Positions 40,409-49,386 of a stretch of DNA of 64,000 nucleotides are shown one piece after another. The notes under the pieces were generated by a model, which made no database searches, had not been told where the DNA came from, and worked only from the letters and a program-made list of their open reading frames with translations. A program made the position numbers and the translations under genes. Position 1 is the first letter of the stretch; each line of letters starts with the position of its first letter. Origin of the DNA: Hymenobacter ginkgonis (GTDB lineage Bacteria > Bacteroidota > Bacteroidia > Cytophagales > Hymenobacteraceae); the NCBI RefSeq assembly GCF_009755225.1, contig NZ_WQKZ01000004.1, positions 496,001-560,000 on the forward strand, in the 5' to 3' direction.

Positions 40409-42116
40409 CGCCGCGCGCCCTACCCTCGCCCCCATCAGCGGCGCCGTAGCCACGCTGCAAGCGCTGGTGTCGGAGAGTGTGGACACGATTTTTGGTTATC
40501 CCGGCGGGGCCATCATCCCGATTTACGATGCGCTCTACGACTTCAAAGAGCAGTTGCAGCACATATTGGTGCGCCACGAGCAGGGCGGCATTCACGCGGC
40601 GCAGGGCTACGCGCGCAGTTCGGGCCGGGTGGGCGTGGTGCTGGCCACGAGCGGGCCGGGCGCCACAAATCTCGTAACCGGGCTGGCCGATGCGCTGATT
40701 GACAGCACGCCGCTGGTGTGCATCACGGGCCAGGTATTTGCGCACTTGCTGGGTACCGATGCGTTTCAAGAGACGGATATTATCAATATCACGACGCCTG
40801 TTACGAAGTGGAACTACCAGGTAACCAAGGCCGAAGAGATTCCCGAGGCGTTGGCTAAGGCGTTCTACATTGCGCGTAGTGGCCGGCCGGGCCCGGTGCT
40901 AGTTGACATTACCAAGAACGCCCAAATTCAGACGTTTGACGCGCCCGAGTATCAGCCGTGTAGCCACATTCGCAGCTACCGGCCCGCGCCAGTGGTGCGG
41001 AAGGAGTACATCGAGCAGGCGGCCGAATTGATTAATACCGCCAAGCGGCCGTTCATTTTGTGGGGGCAAGGCGTGGTGCTGGGCAAAGCAGAGCAGGAAT
41101 TCAAAGCCTTTGTGGAGAAGAGCGGCATTCCAGCGGCTTGGACCATCCTCGGCGTGGGTGCCCTACCTACCGCCCACCCGCTGAACGTGGGCATGCTGGG
41201 CATGCACGGCAACTACGGCCCCAACGTGCTCACCAACGAGTGCGACGTGCTGATTGCCATTGGCATGCGCTTCGACGACCGCGTGACGGGCCGCCTCGAC
41301 AAGTATGCCAAGCAGGCTAAGGTCATCCACCTCGACATCGACCCCACGGAAATCGACAAAAACGTGCAAACCACCGTGCCGGTGTGGGGCGACTGTAAAG
41401 AAACCCTACCCCTGCTCACGGCGCTCATCAAGCCCAAGACGCATGCCGCGTGGCTGGCCCGCTTCCGCGACTACACGGCGCAGGAAGTAGACGCCGTGAT
41501 TCGGGAGGAGCTGTTCCCGACTTCGGAGGAATTGACGATGGGCGAAGTGATGCAGCAGCTCAACGAAATCACGGGCGGCGAGGCCATTATTGTATCCGAT
41601 GTGGGGCAGCACCAGATGGTGGCGTGCCGCTACGCGCAGATGAACCAGTCGCGCAGCCACGTCACGAGCGGCGGGCTGGGCACCATGGGCTTTGCCCTAC
41701 CCGCCGCTATTGGGGCTAAGCTCGGCGCCCCCGACCGGCCGGTAGTGGCCGTGATTGGCGACGGCGGTTTTCAGATGACTATTCAGGAGCTGGGCACAAT
41801 TATGCAGTCGGACGTGGACGTTAAAATCCTCATCCTCAATAATCAATTCCTGGGTATGGTGCGCCAGTGGCAGGAGTTGTTTCACCAGCGTCGCTACTCG
41901 TTTGTCGATATTCAGAGCCCCGATTTTGTGGCCGTGGCCGCTGGCTACCGCATTGCTGGCCAGCGCGTAGACGACCGCGCTGCGCTGCGTTCGGCGCTGG
42001 AAAAAATGCTGGCGCACCCCGGCGCTTTCCTGCTCGAAGTGATGGTAACCAAGGAGAATAACATCTTCCCGATGGTGCCGCAAGGGTGCAGCGTGGCGGA
42101 AATCAGGTTGCGGTAA
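40371..42116 (+). CDS. ilvB: Acetolactate synthase, large subunit
   Basis: 581 residues. It is the thiamine-diphosphate and FAD enzyme that starts valine and leucine synthesis (acetolactate) and the isoleucine branch. FGYPGGAIIPIYDAL and the catalytic Glu in VRHEQGGIHAAQGYAR mark the N-terminal domain. The ThDP motif starts at about Gly463 with GDGGFQ and ends at LNNQFLGM. The first usable ATG, at 40371, lies inside ilvD, so translation is coupled. IlvN follows after 77 bp. Confidence 0.94.
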   Translation: MSPNLLSAPSAASAARPTLAPISGAVATLQALVSESVDTIFGYPGGAIIPIYDALYDFKEQLQHILVRHEQGGIHAAQGYARSSGRVGVVLATSGPGATNLVTGLADALIDSTPLVCITGQVFAHLLGTDAFQETDIINITTPVTKWNYQVTKAEEIPEALAKAFYIARSGRPGPVLVDITKNAQIQTFDAPEYQPCSHIRSYRPAPVVRKEYIEQAAELINTAKRPFILWGQGVVLGKAEQEFKAFVEKSGIPAAWTILGVGALPTAHPLNVGMLGMHGNYGPNVLTNECDVLIAIGMRFDDRVTGRLDKYAKQAKVIHLDIDPTEIDKNVQTTVPVWGDCKETLPLLTALIKPKTHAAWLARFRDYTAQEVDAVIREELFPTSEELTMGEVMQQLNEITGGEAIIVSDVGQHQMVACRYAQMNQSRSHVTSGGLGTMGFALPAAIGAKLGAPDRPVVAVIGDGGFQMTIQELGTIMQSDVDVKILILNNQFLGMVRQWQELFHQRRYSFVDIQSPDFVAVAAGYRIAGQRVDDRAALRSALEKMLAHPGAFLLEVMVTKENNIFPMVPQGCSVAEIRLR

Positions 42117-42146
42117 TCACTTGGCAGATATCGAATAAGGCTGCCA

Positions 42147-42170
42147 CGTTGAACGCAGTGAAGCATGACG
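42147..42170. repeat. Fragment of the family A palindrome
   Basis: GTTGAACGCAGTGAAGCATG matches the left arm of the element at 43979, directly followed by ACGG as if the centre were lost. It occupies part of the short ilvB-ilvN gap. Confidence 0.5.
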
Positions 42171-42193
42171 GCAATAGAATAACAAGCAAGCTT

Positions 42194-42799
42194 ATGAGCC
42201 CCGAACCCGCCGACCGCCAGGAATACAACATCACCGCGTACACCGAAAACCAGGTGGGCTTGCTCAACCGAATTGCCATCATCTTTTCGCGCCGCAAAAT
42301 CAATATTGAGAGCCTCAACGTGTCGCCTTCCGAGATTGAAGGCATTCACCGCTTCAATATTGTGATTGTGGAAACGGAGGATGTTGTGCACAAGCTGGCC
42401 AAGCAAATTGAGAAGCAAGTGGAGGTGCTGAAAGTGTATTTCAATACCAACGCCGATGTGATTTGGCAGGAAATGGCGCTCTATAAAGTGCCTACCGATG
42501 TGATTGCGGAGAAGGTACTCGTGGAGCGTTTGCTGCGCGAAAACGGCGCCCGCGCCGTGGTTATCCGCAAGGATTATACGGTGTTTGAAACCACTGGCCA
42601 CCGCGAGGAAACCGACAACTTGATTCGCGCTTTGCAGCCGTACGGCCTGATTGAATTTGTACGCTCGGCGCGCATTGCCATCATCAAGGCCAGCGACGGC
42701 TTTCATAGCAAGCTCAGCGAGTTTGAGCGCCGCGAGCCGAGCGAAGAAGCCGCCGAGAATGAGTTTTTGAACGACCGCGACGCGGTATTTACCATGTAG
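42194..42799 (+). CDS. ilvN: Acetolactate synthase, small regulatory subunit
   Basis: 201 residues, longer than E. coli IlvN and similar to IlvH-like subunits. The N-terminal ACT domain (ITAYTENQVGLLNRIAIIFS, then INIESLNVSPSEIEG) binds valine and transmits feedback to IlvB. A second domain with ERLLRENGARAVVIRKD follows. The ATG at 42194 starts just before the ACT domain; longer in-frame starts run into ilvB and the repeat fragment. Confidence 0.92.
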   Translation: MSPEPADRQEYNITAYTENQVGLLNRIAIIFSRRKINIESLNVSPSEIEGIHRFNIVIVETEDVVHKLAKQIEKQVEVLKVYFNTNADVIWQEMALYKVPTDVIAEKVLVERLLRENGARAVVIRKDYTVFETTGHREETDNLIRALQPYGLIEFVRSARIAIIKASDGFHSKLSEFERREPSEEAAENEFLNDRDAVFTM

Positions 42800-42868
42800 T
42801 GCAGGCAGTTAGCCCACGGCCTAAAAGATTTAATACAACACCTTTTTCTTCATCATTCTGCGGGCTGA

Positions 42869-42881
42869 GAGTCCGCGCTAC
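42869..42881. repeat. Copy of the GAGTCCGCGCTAC repeat
   Basis: These 13 bases are identical to 1695-1707. Upstream GCGGGCT can pair imperfectly with AGTCCGC to make a small stem. It lies 11 bp before the ilvC start codon, in the 93-bp ilvN-ilvC gap. Confidence 0.5.
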
Positions 42882-42892
42882 CCTCCACCACT

Positions 42893-43954
42893 ATGGCTAC
42901 CATCAACTTCGGCGGCGTTCCCGAAACTGTCATTACCCGCGACGAATTCCCGCTGCAAAAAGCCCTCGACCTGCTTAAGGACGAGACGATTGCCGTAATC
43001 GGCTACGGCGTGCAGGGCCCCGGCCAGGCCCTAAACATGCGCGACAACGGCTTCCACGTCATCGTGGGCCAGCGCGCGGGCACGCCTTCGTGGGACCGCG
43101 CCATCAAGGATGGCTGGGTGCCCGGCGAGTCGCTTTTCTCTATCGAAGAGGCGGCCGAGAAAGGCACCATCATTTGCAACCTGCTCTCCGACGCCGGCCA
43201 AATTGCGCTGTGGCCTACCCTCCAGAAATACCTCACGCCGGGCAAAACGCTTTATTTCTCGCACGGTTTCGGCATCACGTTCAATGACCAAACGGGCATT
43301 GTGCCGGCCCAGGACATCGACGTGATTTTGGTGGCGCCCAAGGGAAGCGGCACCAGCCTGCGCCGCTTGTTTGTGGCGGGCGGCGGGCTAAACTCGTCGT
43401 TCGCTGTGTTTCAAGATGCCACTGGCAAAGCCTATGAGAAAGCCATTGCCATGGGCATCGGGGTGGGTTCGGGCTACCTGTTCGAAACCGATTTCAAAAA
43501 GGAAGTGTACTCCGACCTCACCGGCGAGCGCGGCGTGCTGATGGGCGCCCTAGCCGGCATCATCGAAGCCCAGTACCAGGTACTGCGCCAGCGCGGCCAC
43601 TCGCCCTCCGAGGCGTTCAACGAAACCGTGGAAGAGCTGACCCAGAGCCTCGTACCGCTGGTGGGCGAAAACGGCATGGACTGGATGTTTGGCAATTGCT
43701 CGGTGACGGCTCAGCGCGGCGCCCTCGATTGGAAAGGCAAATTCCGGGACGCTACCCTGCCCGTCCTCAACGACCTCTACGACAGCGTAGCGAGCGGCGC
43801 CGAAGCCCGCCGCACCATCGAGCGCGGCTCTACCCCCAACTACCGCTCGGAGCTGGAAGCGGAGCTGAAAGAAGTGCGCGACTCGGAGCTGTGGCAGACG
43901 GGCGCCACCGTGCGCGAGTTGCGCTCGCGCACTAGCGAGAATGTGGAAGCGTAG
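42893..43954 (+). CDS. ilvC: Ketol-acid reductoisomerase, class I
   Basis: 353 residues. It converts acetolactate or acetohydroxybutyrate to the dihydroxy acids with NAD(P)H and Mg2+. The Rossmann motif is GYGVQGPGQALNMRDNG. The metal-binding helix segment includes DLTGERGVLMGALAGIIEAQ, and GLNSSFAVFQD lies between. The length fits the short, single-knot class I enzymes. It is the last step shared by the valine and isoleucine routes before IlvD. Confidence 0.95.
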   Translation: MATINFGGVPETVITRDEFPLQKALDLLKDETIAVIGYGVQGPGQALNMRDNGFHVIVGQRAGTPSWDRAIKDGWVPGESLFSIEEAAEKGTIICNLLSDAGQIALWPTLQKYLTPGKTLYFSHGFGITFNDQTGIVPAQDIDVILVAPKGSGTSLRRLFVAGGGLNSSFAVFQDATGKAYEKAIAMGIGVGSGYLFETDFKKEVYSDLTGERGVLMGALAGIIEAQYQVLRQRGHSPSEAFNETVEELTQSLVPLVGENGMDWMFGNCSVTAQRGALDWKGKFRDATLPVLNDLYDSVASGAEARRTIERGSTPNYRSELEAELKEVRDSELWQTGATVRELRSRTSENVEA

Positions 43955-43978
43955 CCACTGAGGCGTTCAATCATTCCT

Positions 43979-44078
43979 GAACGTCATGCTGAACGCAGTG
44001 AAGCATCTTGGCTGGTGTCGCTTGGTTAATAACCCCAATCCGCCCGACCCAGCTGCTTCCTTCGCCAGCATGACGTTC
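43979..44078. repeat. Dispersed palindromic element (family A) between ilvC and ilvA
   Basis: The left end GAACGTCATGCTGAACGCAG and the right end CCAGCATGACGTTC are imperfect complements; CATCTTGGCTGG pairs with CCAGCTGCTTC-like bases further in. A T run follows on the plus strand, so it may also stop transcription. Confidence 0.7.
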
Positions 44079-44113
44079 TTTTTTATGGCTGTTTCAACCA
44101 GCTCCCTACCCCC

Positions 44114-45385
44114 ATGCCTGACCTCGAAGCTCCGGCGGCCACGGCCGTTACCCTGGCAAACGTAGAACTTGCGGCGCGCCGTCTCAAGGGCGTGATTACC
44201 AAGACGCCCCTAATGCTTAATCTGGGGCTATCGCGCGCCTACGACGCCACTATTCTGCTCAAGCGGGAGGACTTGCAGGTGGTGCGCTCTTACAAGATTC
44301 GGGGGGCTTACAACAAGATTGCGACGCTGGCGGCCACGGTGCCGGCGCGCCGCATTGTGTGCGCCAGCGCCGGCAACCACGCGCAGGGCGTGGCCTACGC
44401 CTGCCAGCTATTGGGCTTGCAGGGCGATATTTTCATGCCCGCCCAAACGCCCGCCCAGAAAGTGGACAAGGTGCGCCTTTTTGGCAGCGACATGGTAGAA
44501 ATCCACCTCACGGGCCGCACGTTTGATGACTGCTACCACGCGGCGCAAGCCTATTGCGATGAGCGCGGCAGCACCTTCGTGCACCCGTTCGACGACCTCG
44601 CCATTGTGGAGGGCCAAGCTACCGTGGGGCTAGAAATCCTGAAATCAACCCGCAAGCCGATTGATTTTTGCTTTATGCCCATCGGGGGCGGTGGGCTGGC
44701 CTCGGGGCTGGCAAGTGTGTTTCGGCAACTGAGCCCCGCCACCAAGCTCATCGGCGTGCAGCCGCTGGGGGCACCGAGTATGCACGATGCCATCCGGGCC
44801 GGGCGGCGGCAGGCGCTGGCCAGCCTCGATACGTTTGTGGATGGCGCGGCCGTGAAGTGCCCCGGCGAGTTGACGTTTGAAATCTGCCAAGCGCTGCTCG
44901 ATGAAATTCACCTGGTGCCCGAAGGCCAGGTGTGCGAAGATTTGCTAAAAATGTACAACGAGGAGGGCATGGTGCTGGAGCCCGCCGGCACGCTCGCCAT
45001 TTCGGCCCTGCACGCCTACGCCGACCAAATCAAGGGCAAAACGGTGGTGTGCGTTGTCAGCGGCTCCAACAACGACATCACCCGCATGGAGGACATCAAG
45101 GAGCGCGCCCAGCGCCACCAGGGCCTCAAGCACTACTTTATGGTCACCTTCAACCAAGTGCCCGGTGCGCTTCGGCGCTTCGTAAACAACGTGCTGGCCG
45201 AGGGCGACGACATCATTCAATTTCAGTACATCAAGAAAAATAACAAGGAGAAAGGCCCGGTATTTATCGGCGTCGAAGTCAAGAAGCCGCACGACGTAGA
45301 AGGCATCAAGGCGCGGATGGTGGAAGAGGGTTTTGGCTTTGAATACTTGAATGGGCAGCAGGATTTTTTGAGCTTGCTAGTGTAA
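44114..45385 (+). CDS. ilvA: Threonine dehydratase, biosynthetic
   Basis: 423 residues. This PLP enzyme deaminates threonine to 2-ketobutyrate for isoleucine. PLP Lys61 lies in RSYKIRGAYNK, the phosphate-binding loop in GGGGLASG, and SAGNHAQGVAYAC is conserved. The C-terminal 80 or so residues (HYFMVTFNQVPGALRRFVNN) are a single ACT-like regulatory domain, as in the shorter IlvA form rather than the 514-residue enzyme with two. It closes the leu-ilv cluster. Confidence 0.93.
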   Translation: MPDLEAPAATAVTLANVELAARRLKGVITKTPLMLNLGLSRAYDATILLKREDLQVVRSYKIRGAYNKIATLAATVPARRIVCASAGNHAQGVAYACQLLGLQGDIFMPAQTPAQKVDKVRLFGSDMVEIHLTGRTFDDCYHAAQAYCDERGSTFVHPFDDLAIVEGQATVGLEILKSTRKPIDFCFMPIGGGGLASGLASVFRQLSPATKLIGVQPLGAPSMHDAIRAGRRQALASLDTFVDGAAVKCPGELTFEICQALLDEIHLVPEGQVCEDLLKMYNEEGMVLEPAGTLAISALHAYADQIKGKTVVCVVSGSNNDITRMEDIKERAQRHQGLKHYFMVTFNQVPGALRRFVNNVLAEGDDIIQFQYIKKNNKEKGPVFIGVEVKKPHDVEGIKARMVEEGFGFEYLNGQQDFLSLLV

Positions 45386-45474
45386 TCCCACCGTCCAGTT
45401 AGTTCTGCAGATGCCATGCCGGTAGCGTCGGCCACGGTGAGGACGGCCCCTACCCCCTCGGCCAGCAAGGGGCA

Positions 45475-47406
45475 CTAATAATAAGTTGAGTACAGCGTAG
45501 GGTGCTTGGTCTTGATGGCTTTGGGGCCTACGCGCAGTTGGCCCCGGCCGGTAGGCTGCACCACCGCCTGCGGGTCCAGGAAAAAATAAGCTCCGTCCTC
45601 AACCACTAGGCGGCCGGCAATGGTCACTTTGGTGTGGCGGAGAATCTCCAGCGAGCCGCCCTTTTTTACAACCAGCCGCGACGTGGGGCCAATGTATAGC
45701 TCGGGTGTTTTGCCAGCCTGCTCGTTTAGCACCAAGGTATTATTAGCAGCGATGGTAACAATGGCCGAGTCGCGGCTGCGCGCGGGTTGACGCCCGATGT
45801 CGAGGCCGCCGTTGGCCAGGTAGTAGCTGTTGGGTGCCAGCAGTTGTAAGCTGCCGGGCGCCCGCACCACCAGCGTGCCCGTCGCATTGGCGCTGCCGAG
45901 CATAAAATCGGTGCGGTGCGGGCTGGTGCGGTGCGGGCCGTTTTTGAATGCGGTATTGCCGCTGAACACTACCCCCAATAATTTGTCGTAGGAGCCTTGG
46001 GGCGGCTGGGTATAATCGAAGAGAAAGGTGCAGTTGCGCAGGTGAAACAGGCTAGCCGTATCCGTAGCGGCCGGAATGGCGTGCATGAGGTAATTGTGGG
46101 TGCCCACAAAGCGGCAATCCACGAAGCTCATGGCGCGGGCGGCCCCATCAGAATGCAGGGTGAAGGGCCCGTAGGCGGCTTGGCCGTGGTAGGGCCGGTC
46201 CTCGAAGGTGCAACCCACAAAGCGGGTAGCATCGGCGGGGGTAGCGGCTTTGCAGCCGTGCACAAACGCGCCGTAAAAACGCGTATTTTTAAACAGGAAT
46301 CCGGGCTGCGTCACCCAGGCCGACCAGTTGGAAACACCCCACACGAGGCTGTTGGCAAATACCACGTTTTTGGTGGTTGGCGGGTTAGCCGGGTTTGGCC
46401 GGTCGGCCACGATGCCCTGGCCAGCGTTATCAACAAAGCGGCAATTATCGAAGCGCACATTGGCCACGAAGCCATCCTGCGGCTCTAGGTCAACGCCCGC
46501 GCCGGGGTTGGAAAACAGCGGCTTACCGGTGGCCGCTAGCACTACCCGGCCGGTGTGGCTAAAGCTGCTGTTGACGGCCCGAAACCCGTTTACGCCCGTG
46601 AGCGATAAGCCCTGGCGGCCGTTGTAGGTGCAGGTCGAGTTTTCGAGCAGAATGTCTTCGCGGCTGGGGTCGTCGAGGCTTTTGGCCAAGTGGTTGAGCA
46701 CTTGAATGCCGTCGCGACCGAAGTGGTGCAGCGCCAGTCGGCGCAGCGCGATGCGCCGCGAGTTATCCACGAAAATACCGTCAAAAGCCAGTTGAATCCC
46801 GGTGTCGCCCCAGTGCCCGCCCACCACCAAGTGTGAGCTATTGCCGTTAAGGTTTAGGTTGCTGATTTCTACGTTTTCGCAGCCTTGCAGCGTGATGTAG
46901 GTGCCGCCGCGGGCCGCGTACTTAGCATCGGTGAAGTAGGCGGAGGGCGCCTCGTAGGGCTGCTTGGTAGCGGGGTCGAAGGCGCCGTAGTGCAGGCCAT
47001 TGACGCAGCGAATCTCGGTGGTAGCGCTGTCGTCGCCCACCACCGCCAAGTTGCGGCAGCCCGTAAAGTGCAGCACATCGCGGCCGTTGCCATCCGCCGC
47101 CTGCGGGCTCACCAGGTACACGCCTTTAGGAATGCGCAGCACGGCCCGGCCGGTAGCGCCGGCCGCCGATTTGGCCCGCTGATTAAAAAAATCGGCCGCT
47201 TTTTCGAACGCCGCCTGGTCGTTGGTCTTGCCGTCGCCCACGGCGCCAAAGTCTTTTTTCAAATCTTTGCTCAGCGTAACTACGGCCGTCTGGCCGTGCG
47301 CGGGGCTGGCCAGTATCAAGAGTATCAAGCTGCTCAGCCACACGCGCCAGCGCGGGCAAAAGGCCCCTGGCGACTGGCCAGTGGGGGTCATCTGTTTTTT
47401 TTTCAT
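45475..47406 (-). CDS. Secreted right-handed beta-helix protein (pectate-lyase-like)
   Basis: 643 residues from the ATG at 47406, with a basic N-terminus and signal peptide ending near SPAHGQ. DFGAVGDGKTNDQAAFEKA is the start of the pectate_lyase_3 domain found in polysaccharide lyases and phage tail spikes. Many short strand repeats with Asn and Gly turns follow (NLNLNGNSSHLV, RRLALHHFGRDGIQV). A different C-terminal beta region ends YSTYY. No catalytic residues can be assigned with confidence, so glycan binding or lysis is inferred. No T9SS tail is evident. Confidence 0.75.
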   Translation of the reverse strand: MKKKQMTPTGQSPGAFCPRWRVWLSSLILLILASPAHGQTAVVTLSKDLKKDFGAVGDGKTNDQAAFEKAADFFNQRAKSAAGATGRAVLRIPKGVYLVSPQAADGNGRDVLHFTGCRNLAVVGDDSATTEIRCVNGLHYGAFDPATKQPYEAPSAYFTDAKYAARGGTYITLQGCENVEISNLNLNGNSSHLVVGGHWGDTGIQLAFDGIFVDNSRRIALRRLALHHFGRDGIQVLNHLAKSLDDPSREDILLENSTCTYNGRQGLSLTGVNGFRAVNSSFSHTGRVVLAATGKPLFSNPGAGVDLEPQDGFVANVRFDNCRFVDNAGQGIVADRPNPANPPTTKNVVFANSLVWGVSNWSAWVTQPGFLFKNTRFYGAFVHGCKAATPADATRFVGCTFEDRPYHGQAAYGPFTLHSDGAARAMSFVDCRFVGTHNYLMHAIPAATDTASLFHLRNCTFLFDYTQPPQGSYDKLLGVVFSGNTAFKNGPHRTSPHRTDFMLGSANATGTLVVRAPGSLQLLAPNSYYLANGGLDIGRQPARSRDSAIVTIAANNTLVLNEQAGKTPELYIGPTSRLVVKKGGSLEILRHTKVTIAGRLVVEDGAYFFLDPQAVVQPTGRGQLRVGPKAIKTKHPTLYSTYY

Positions 47407-47530
47407 ACCAATTCTCCTAACTCGGCGGCGGCCCAAAATCGTACCAACCGCCGCAAAAATAGCCGGTGCCTACCCCCTCTAACTGGCCGGAGCGGCGGCT
47501 TGGTTGGCCGGGTAGCCAGGCTGTACACCG

Positions 47531-47538
47531 TACCTTTG
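47531..47538 (+). promoter_or_regulatory. -7 element TACCTTTG (pyrG)
   Basis: Exact TAnnTTTG match 9 bp before the pyrG ATG, implying a very short leader. Confidence 0.6.
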
Positions 47539-47547
47539 ACCCCCGTC

Positions 47548-49200
47548 ATGCCTGAACGCTCCACCCCTACCCCTACAGCGTCGGCCGCGAAGTACATCTT
47601 CGTCACCGGCGGCGTCACCTCCTCACTCGGAAAAGGAATTATTTCCGCCTCCCTAGCCAAGCTCTTGCAGGCCAGAGGTTTTCGAGTCACTATCCAGAAA
47701 TTCGACCCGTACATTAACATCGACCCCGGCACACTCAATCCGTACGAACACGGCGAGTGCTACGTGACCGACGACGGGGCCGAAACTGACTTAGACTTAG
47801 GCCACTACGAGCGGTTTTTGAACGCGCCCACCTCGCAGGCCAACAACGTCACGACGGGCCGCATCTACGACACCGTGATTCGGCGCGAGCGCGAAGGCGC
47901 TTTCCTCGGCAAAACGGTGCAGGTAGTGCCTCACATCACCGACGAAATAAAGCGCCGAATGCTGCTGCTCGGGCAGGGCGGCGATTTTGACGTAGTAATT
48001 ACCGAAATTGGTGGCTGCATCGGCGACATCGAGAGCTTGCCCTTTGTGGAGGCCGTGCGCCAGCTGCGTTGGGAGCTGCCGCCCCACGATTCGCTCGTGA
48101 TTCACCTCACGCTGCTGCCCTACCTGGCGGCGGCCGGCGAACTCAAAACCAAGCCTACCCAGCACTCGGTGCGCGACCTGCGCGAGGCGGGCTTGCAGCC
48201 CGACATTCTAGTGTGCCGCTCCGAGCACCCGATTCCGCCCGAGATGCGCCGCAAAATCGCGCTGTTTTGCAACGTCAAAATCAACTCTGTTATCGAGAGC
48301 CTCGACGCCGACACCATTTACTCGGTGCCGCTGCTCATGCTGAAGGAGGAACTCGATGCCCGCGTTATCAGCAAGCTGCGCCTCAACGGCGGCCACGCGC
48401 CCGAGCTGGAGAATTGGAAGGAATTTCTGGGCCGCCTCAAAAATCCTACTGAGGAGGTAACCATTGCGCTGGTGGGCAAATACGTGGAATTGCCCGATGC
48501 GTATAAGTCTATCATTGAGTCATTTATTCACGCTGGCGCTTTTAACGAATGCAAAGTGCGGGTGCGTAGCATTCAGAGCGAGCACCTCACGCCCGAAAAC
48601 GCCGTGCAGCAGCTCGAAGGCGTGGATGGCGTGCTGGTAGCACCCGGCTTTGGCGAGCGCGGCTTCGAGGGCAAGGTAGCTGCCGTGCGCTACGTGCGGG
48701 AAAATGGCATTCCATTCTTCGGCATTTGCCTGGGTATGCAGGTGGCTGTGGTAGAGTACGCCCGCCACGTGCTAGGCCTACCCCAGGCTAGCTCGACCGA
48801 GATGGACCCGCTTACGCCCGACCCGGTTATTGCCCTCATGGCCGACCAAAAGGACATCACCCAGAAGGGCGGGACCATGCGCCTCGGCGCCTACACCTGC
48901 GAGCTGAAGCGCGGCTCGCGGGCGGCCAAAGCCTACGGCCGCAACACCATCAGCGAGCGCCACCGCCACCGCTTCGAGTTCAACAACGAATACCTGACGC
49001 GCTTCGAGGCGGCTGGCCTCGTTGCCTCGGGCACCAACCCCGAAACTGGGTTGGTAGAGGTCATTGAACTGCCGCAAACGGTGCACCCCTGGTTTATGGG
49101 CGGCCAGTTTCACCCCGAGCTGAAAAGCACCGTCGAGAGCCCCCACCCGCTGTTTGTGCGGTTTGTGAAGGCAGCGATGCAGTATAAAAAAGGGCTGTAA
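47548..49200 (+). CDS. pyrG: CTP synthase
   Basis: 550 residues from the ATG at 47548. It aminates UTP to CTP using glutamine and ATP. The synthetase domain starts with FVTGGVTSSLGKGI (P-loop) and contains KFDPYINIDPGTLNP. The glutamine amidotransferase domain has nucleophile Cys394 in FFGICLGMQ and the His/Glu pair in GGQFHPE. The in-frame open stretch upstream of 47548 is non-coding antisense to the beta-helix gene. A TACCTTTG promoter element lies just before the start. Confidence 0.95.
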   Translation: MPERSTPTPTASAAKYIFVTGGVTSSLGKGIISASLAKLLQARGFRVTIQKFDPYINIDPGTLNPYEHGECYVTDDGAETDLDLGHYERFLNAPTSQANNVTTGRIYDTVIRREREGAFLGKTVQVVPHITDEIKRRMLLLGQGGDFDVVITEIGGCIGDIESLPFVEAVRQLRWELPPHDSLVIHLTLLPYLAAAGELKTKPTQHSVRDLREAGLQPDILVCRSEHPIPPEMRRKIALFCNVKINSVIESLDADTIYSVPLLMLKEELDARVISKLRLNGGHAPELENWKEFLGRLKNPTEEVTIALVGKYVELPDAYKSIIESFIHAGAFNECKVRVRSIQSEHLTPENAVQQLEGVDGVLVAPGFGERGFEGKVAAVRYVRENGIPFFGICLGMQVAVVEYARHVLGLPQASSTEMDPLTPDPVIALMADQKDITQKGGTMRLGAYTCELKRGSRAAKAYGRNTISERHRHRFEFNNEYLTRFEAAGLVASGTNPETGLVEVIELPQTVHPWFMGGQFHPELKSTVESPHPLFVRFVKAAMQYKKGL

Positions 49201-49219
49201 CTAAAAAATATAACCTGCG

Positions 49220-49312
49220 AAAGAACGTCATGTTGAGCTTGCCGAAGCACCTTGGCCGCCTCGTTGGGGGAAGCGGCCAAGGTGCTTCGGCAAGCTCAAC
49301 ATGACGTTCTTT
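49220..49312. repeat. Perfect 40-bp inverted repeat (family A) between pyrG and yidC
   Basis: Arms 49220-49259 and 49273-49312 are exact reverse complements over 40 bp, beginning AAAGAACGTCATGTTGAGC, around a 13-bp loop. A T run follows on the plus strand. It is the most perfect member of the family here and would make an exceptionally stable hairpin after pyrG. Confidence 0.88.
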
Positions 49313-49354
49313 TTTTGTTAGTACCAGTACTCCGGCCCCTACCCCGCCCCGCCG

Positions 49355-49362
49355 TACCTTTG
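49355..49362 (+). promoter_or_regulatory. -7 element TACCTTTG (yidC)
   Basis: Exact match, 24 bp before the yidC ATG and downstream of the 40-bp palindrome. Confidence 0.6.
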
Positions 49363-49386
49363 TCCCTCGTATTCTTTTTATTGTAA

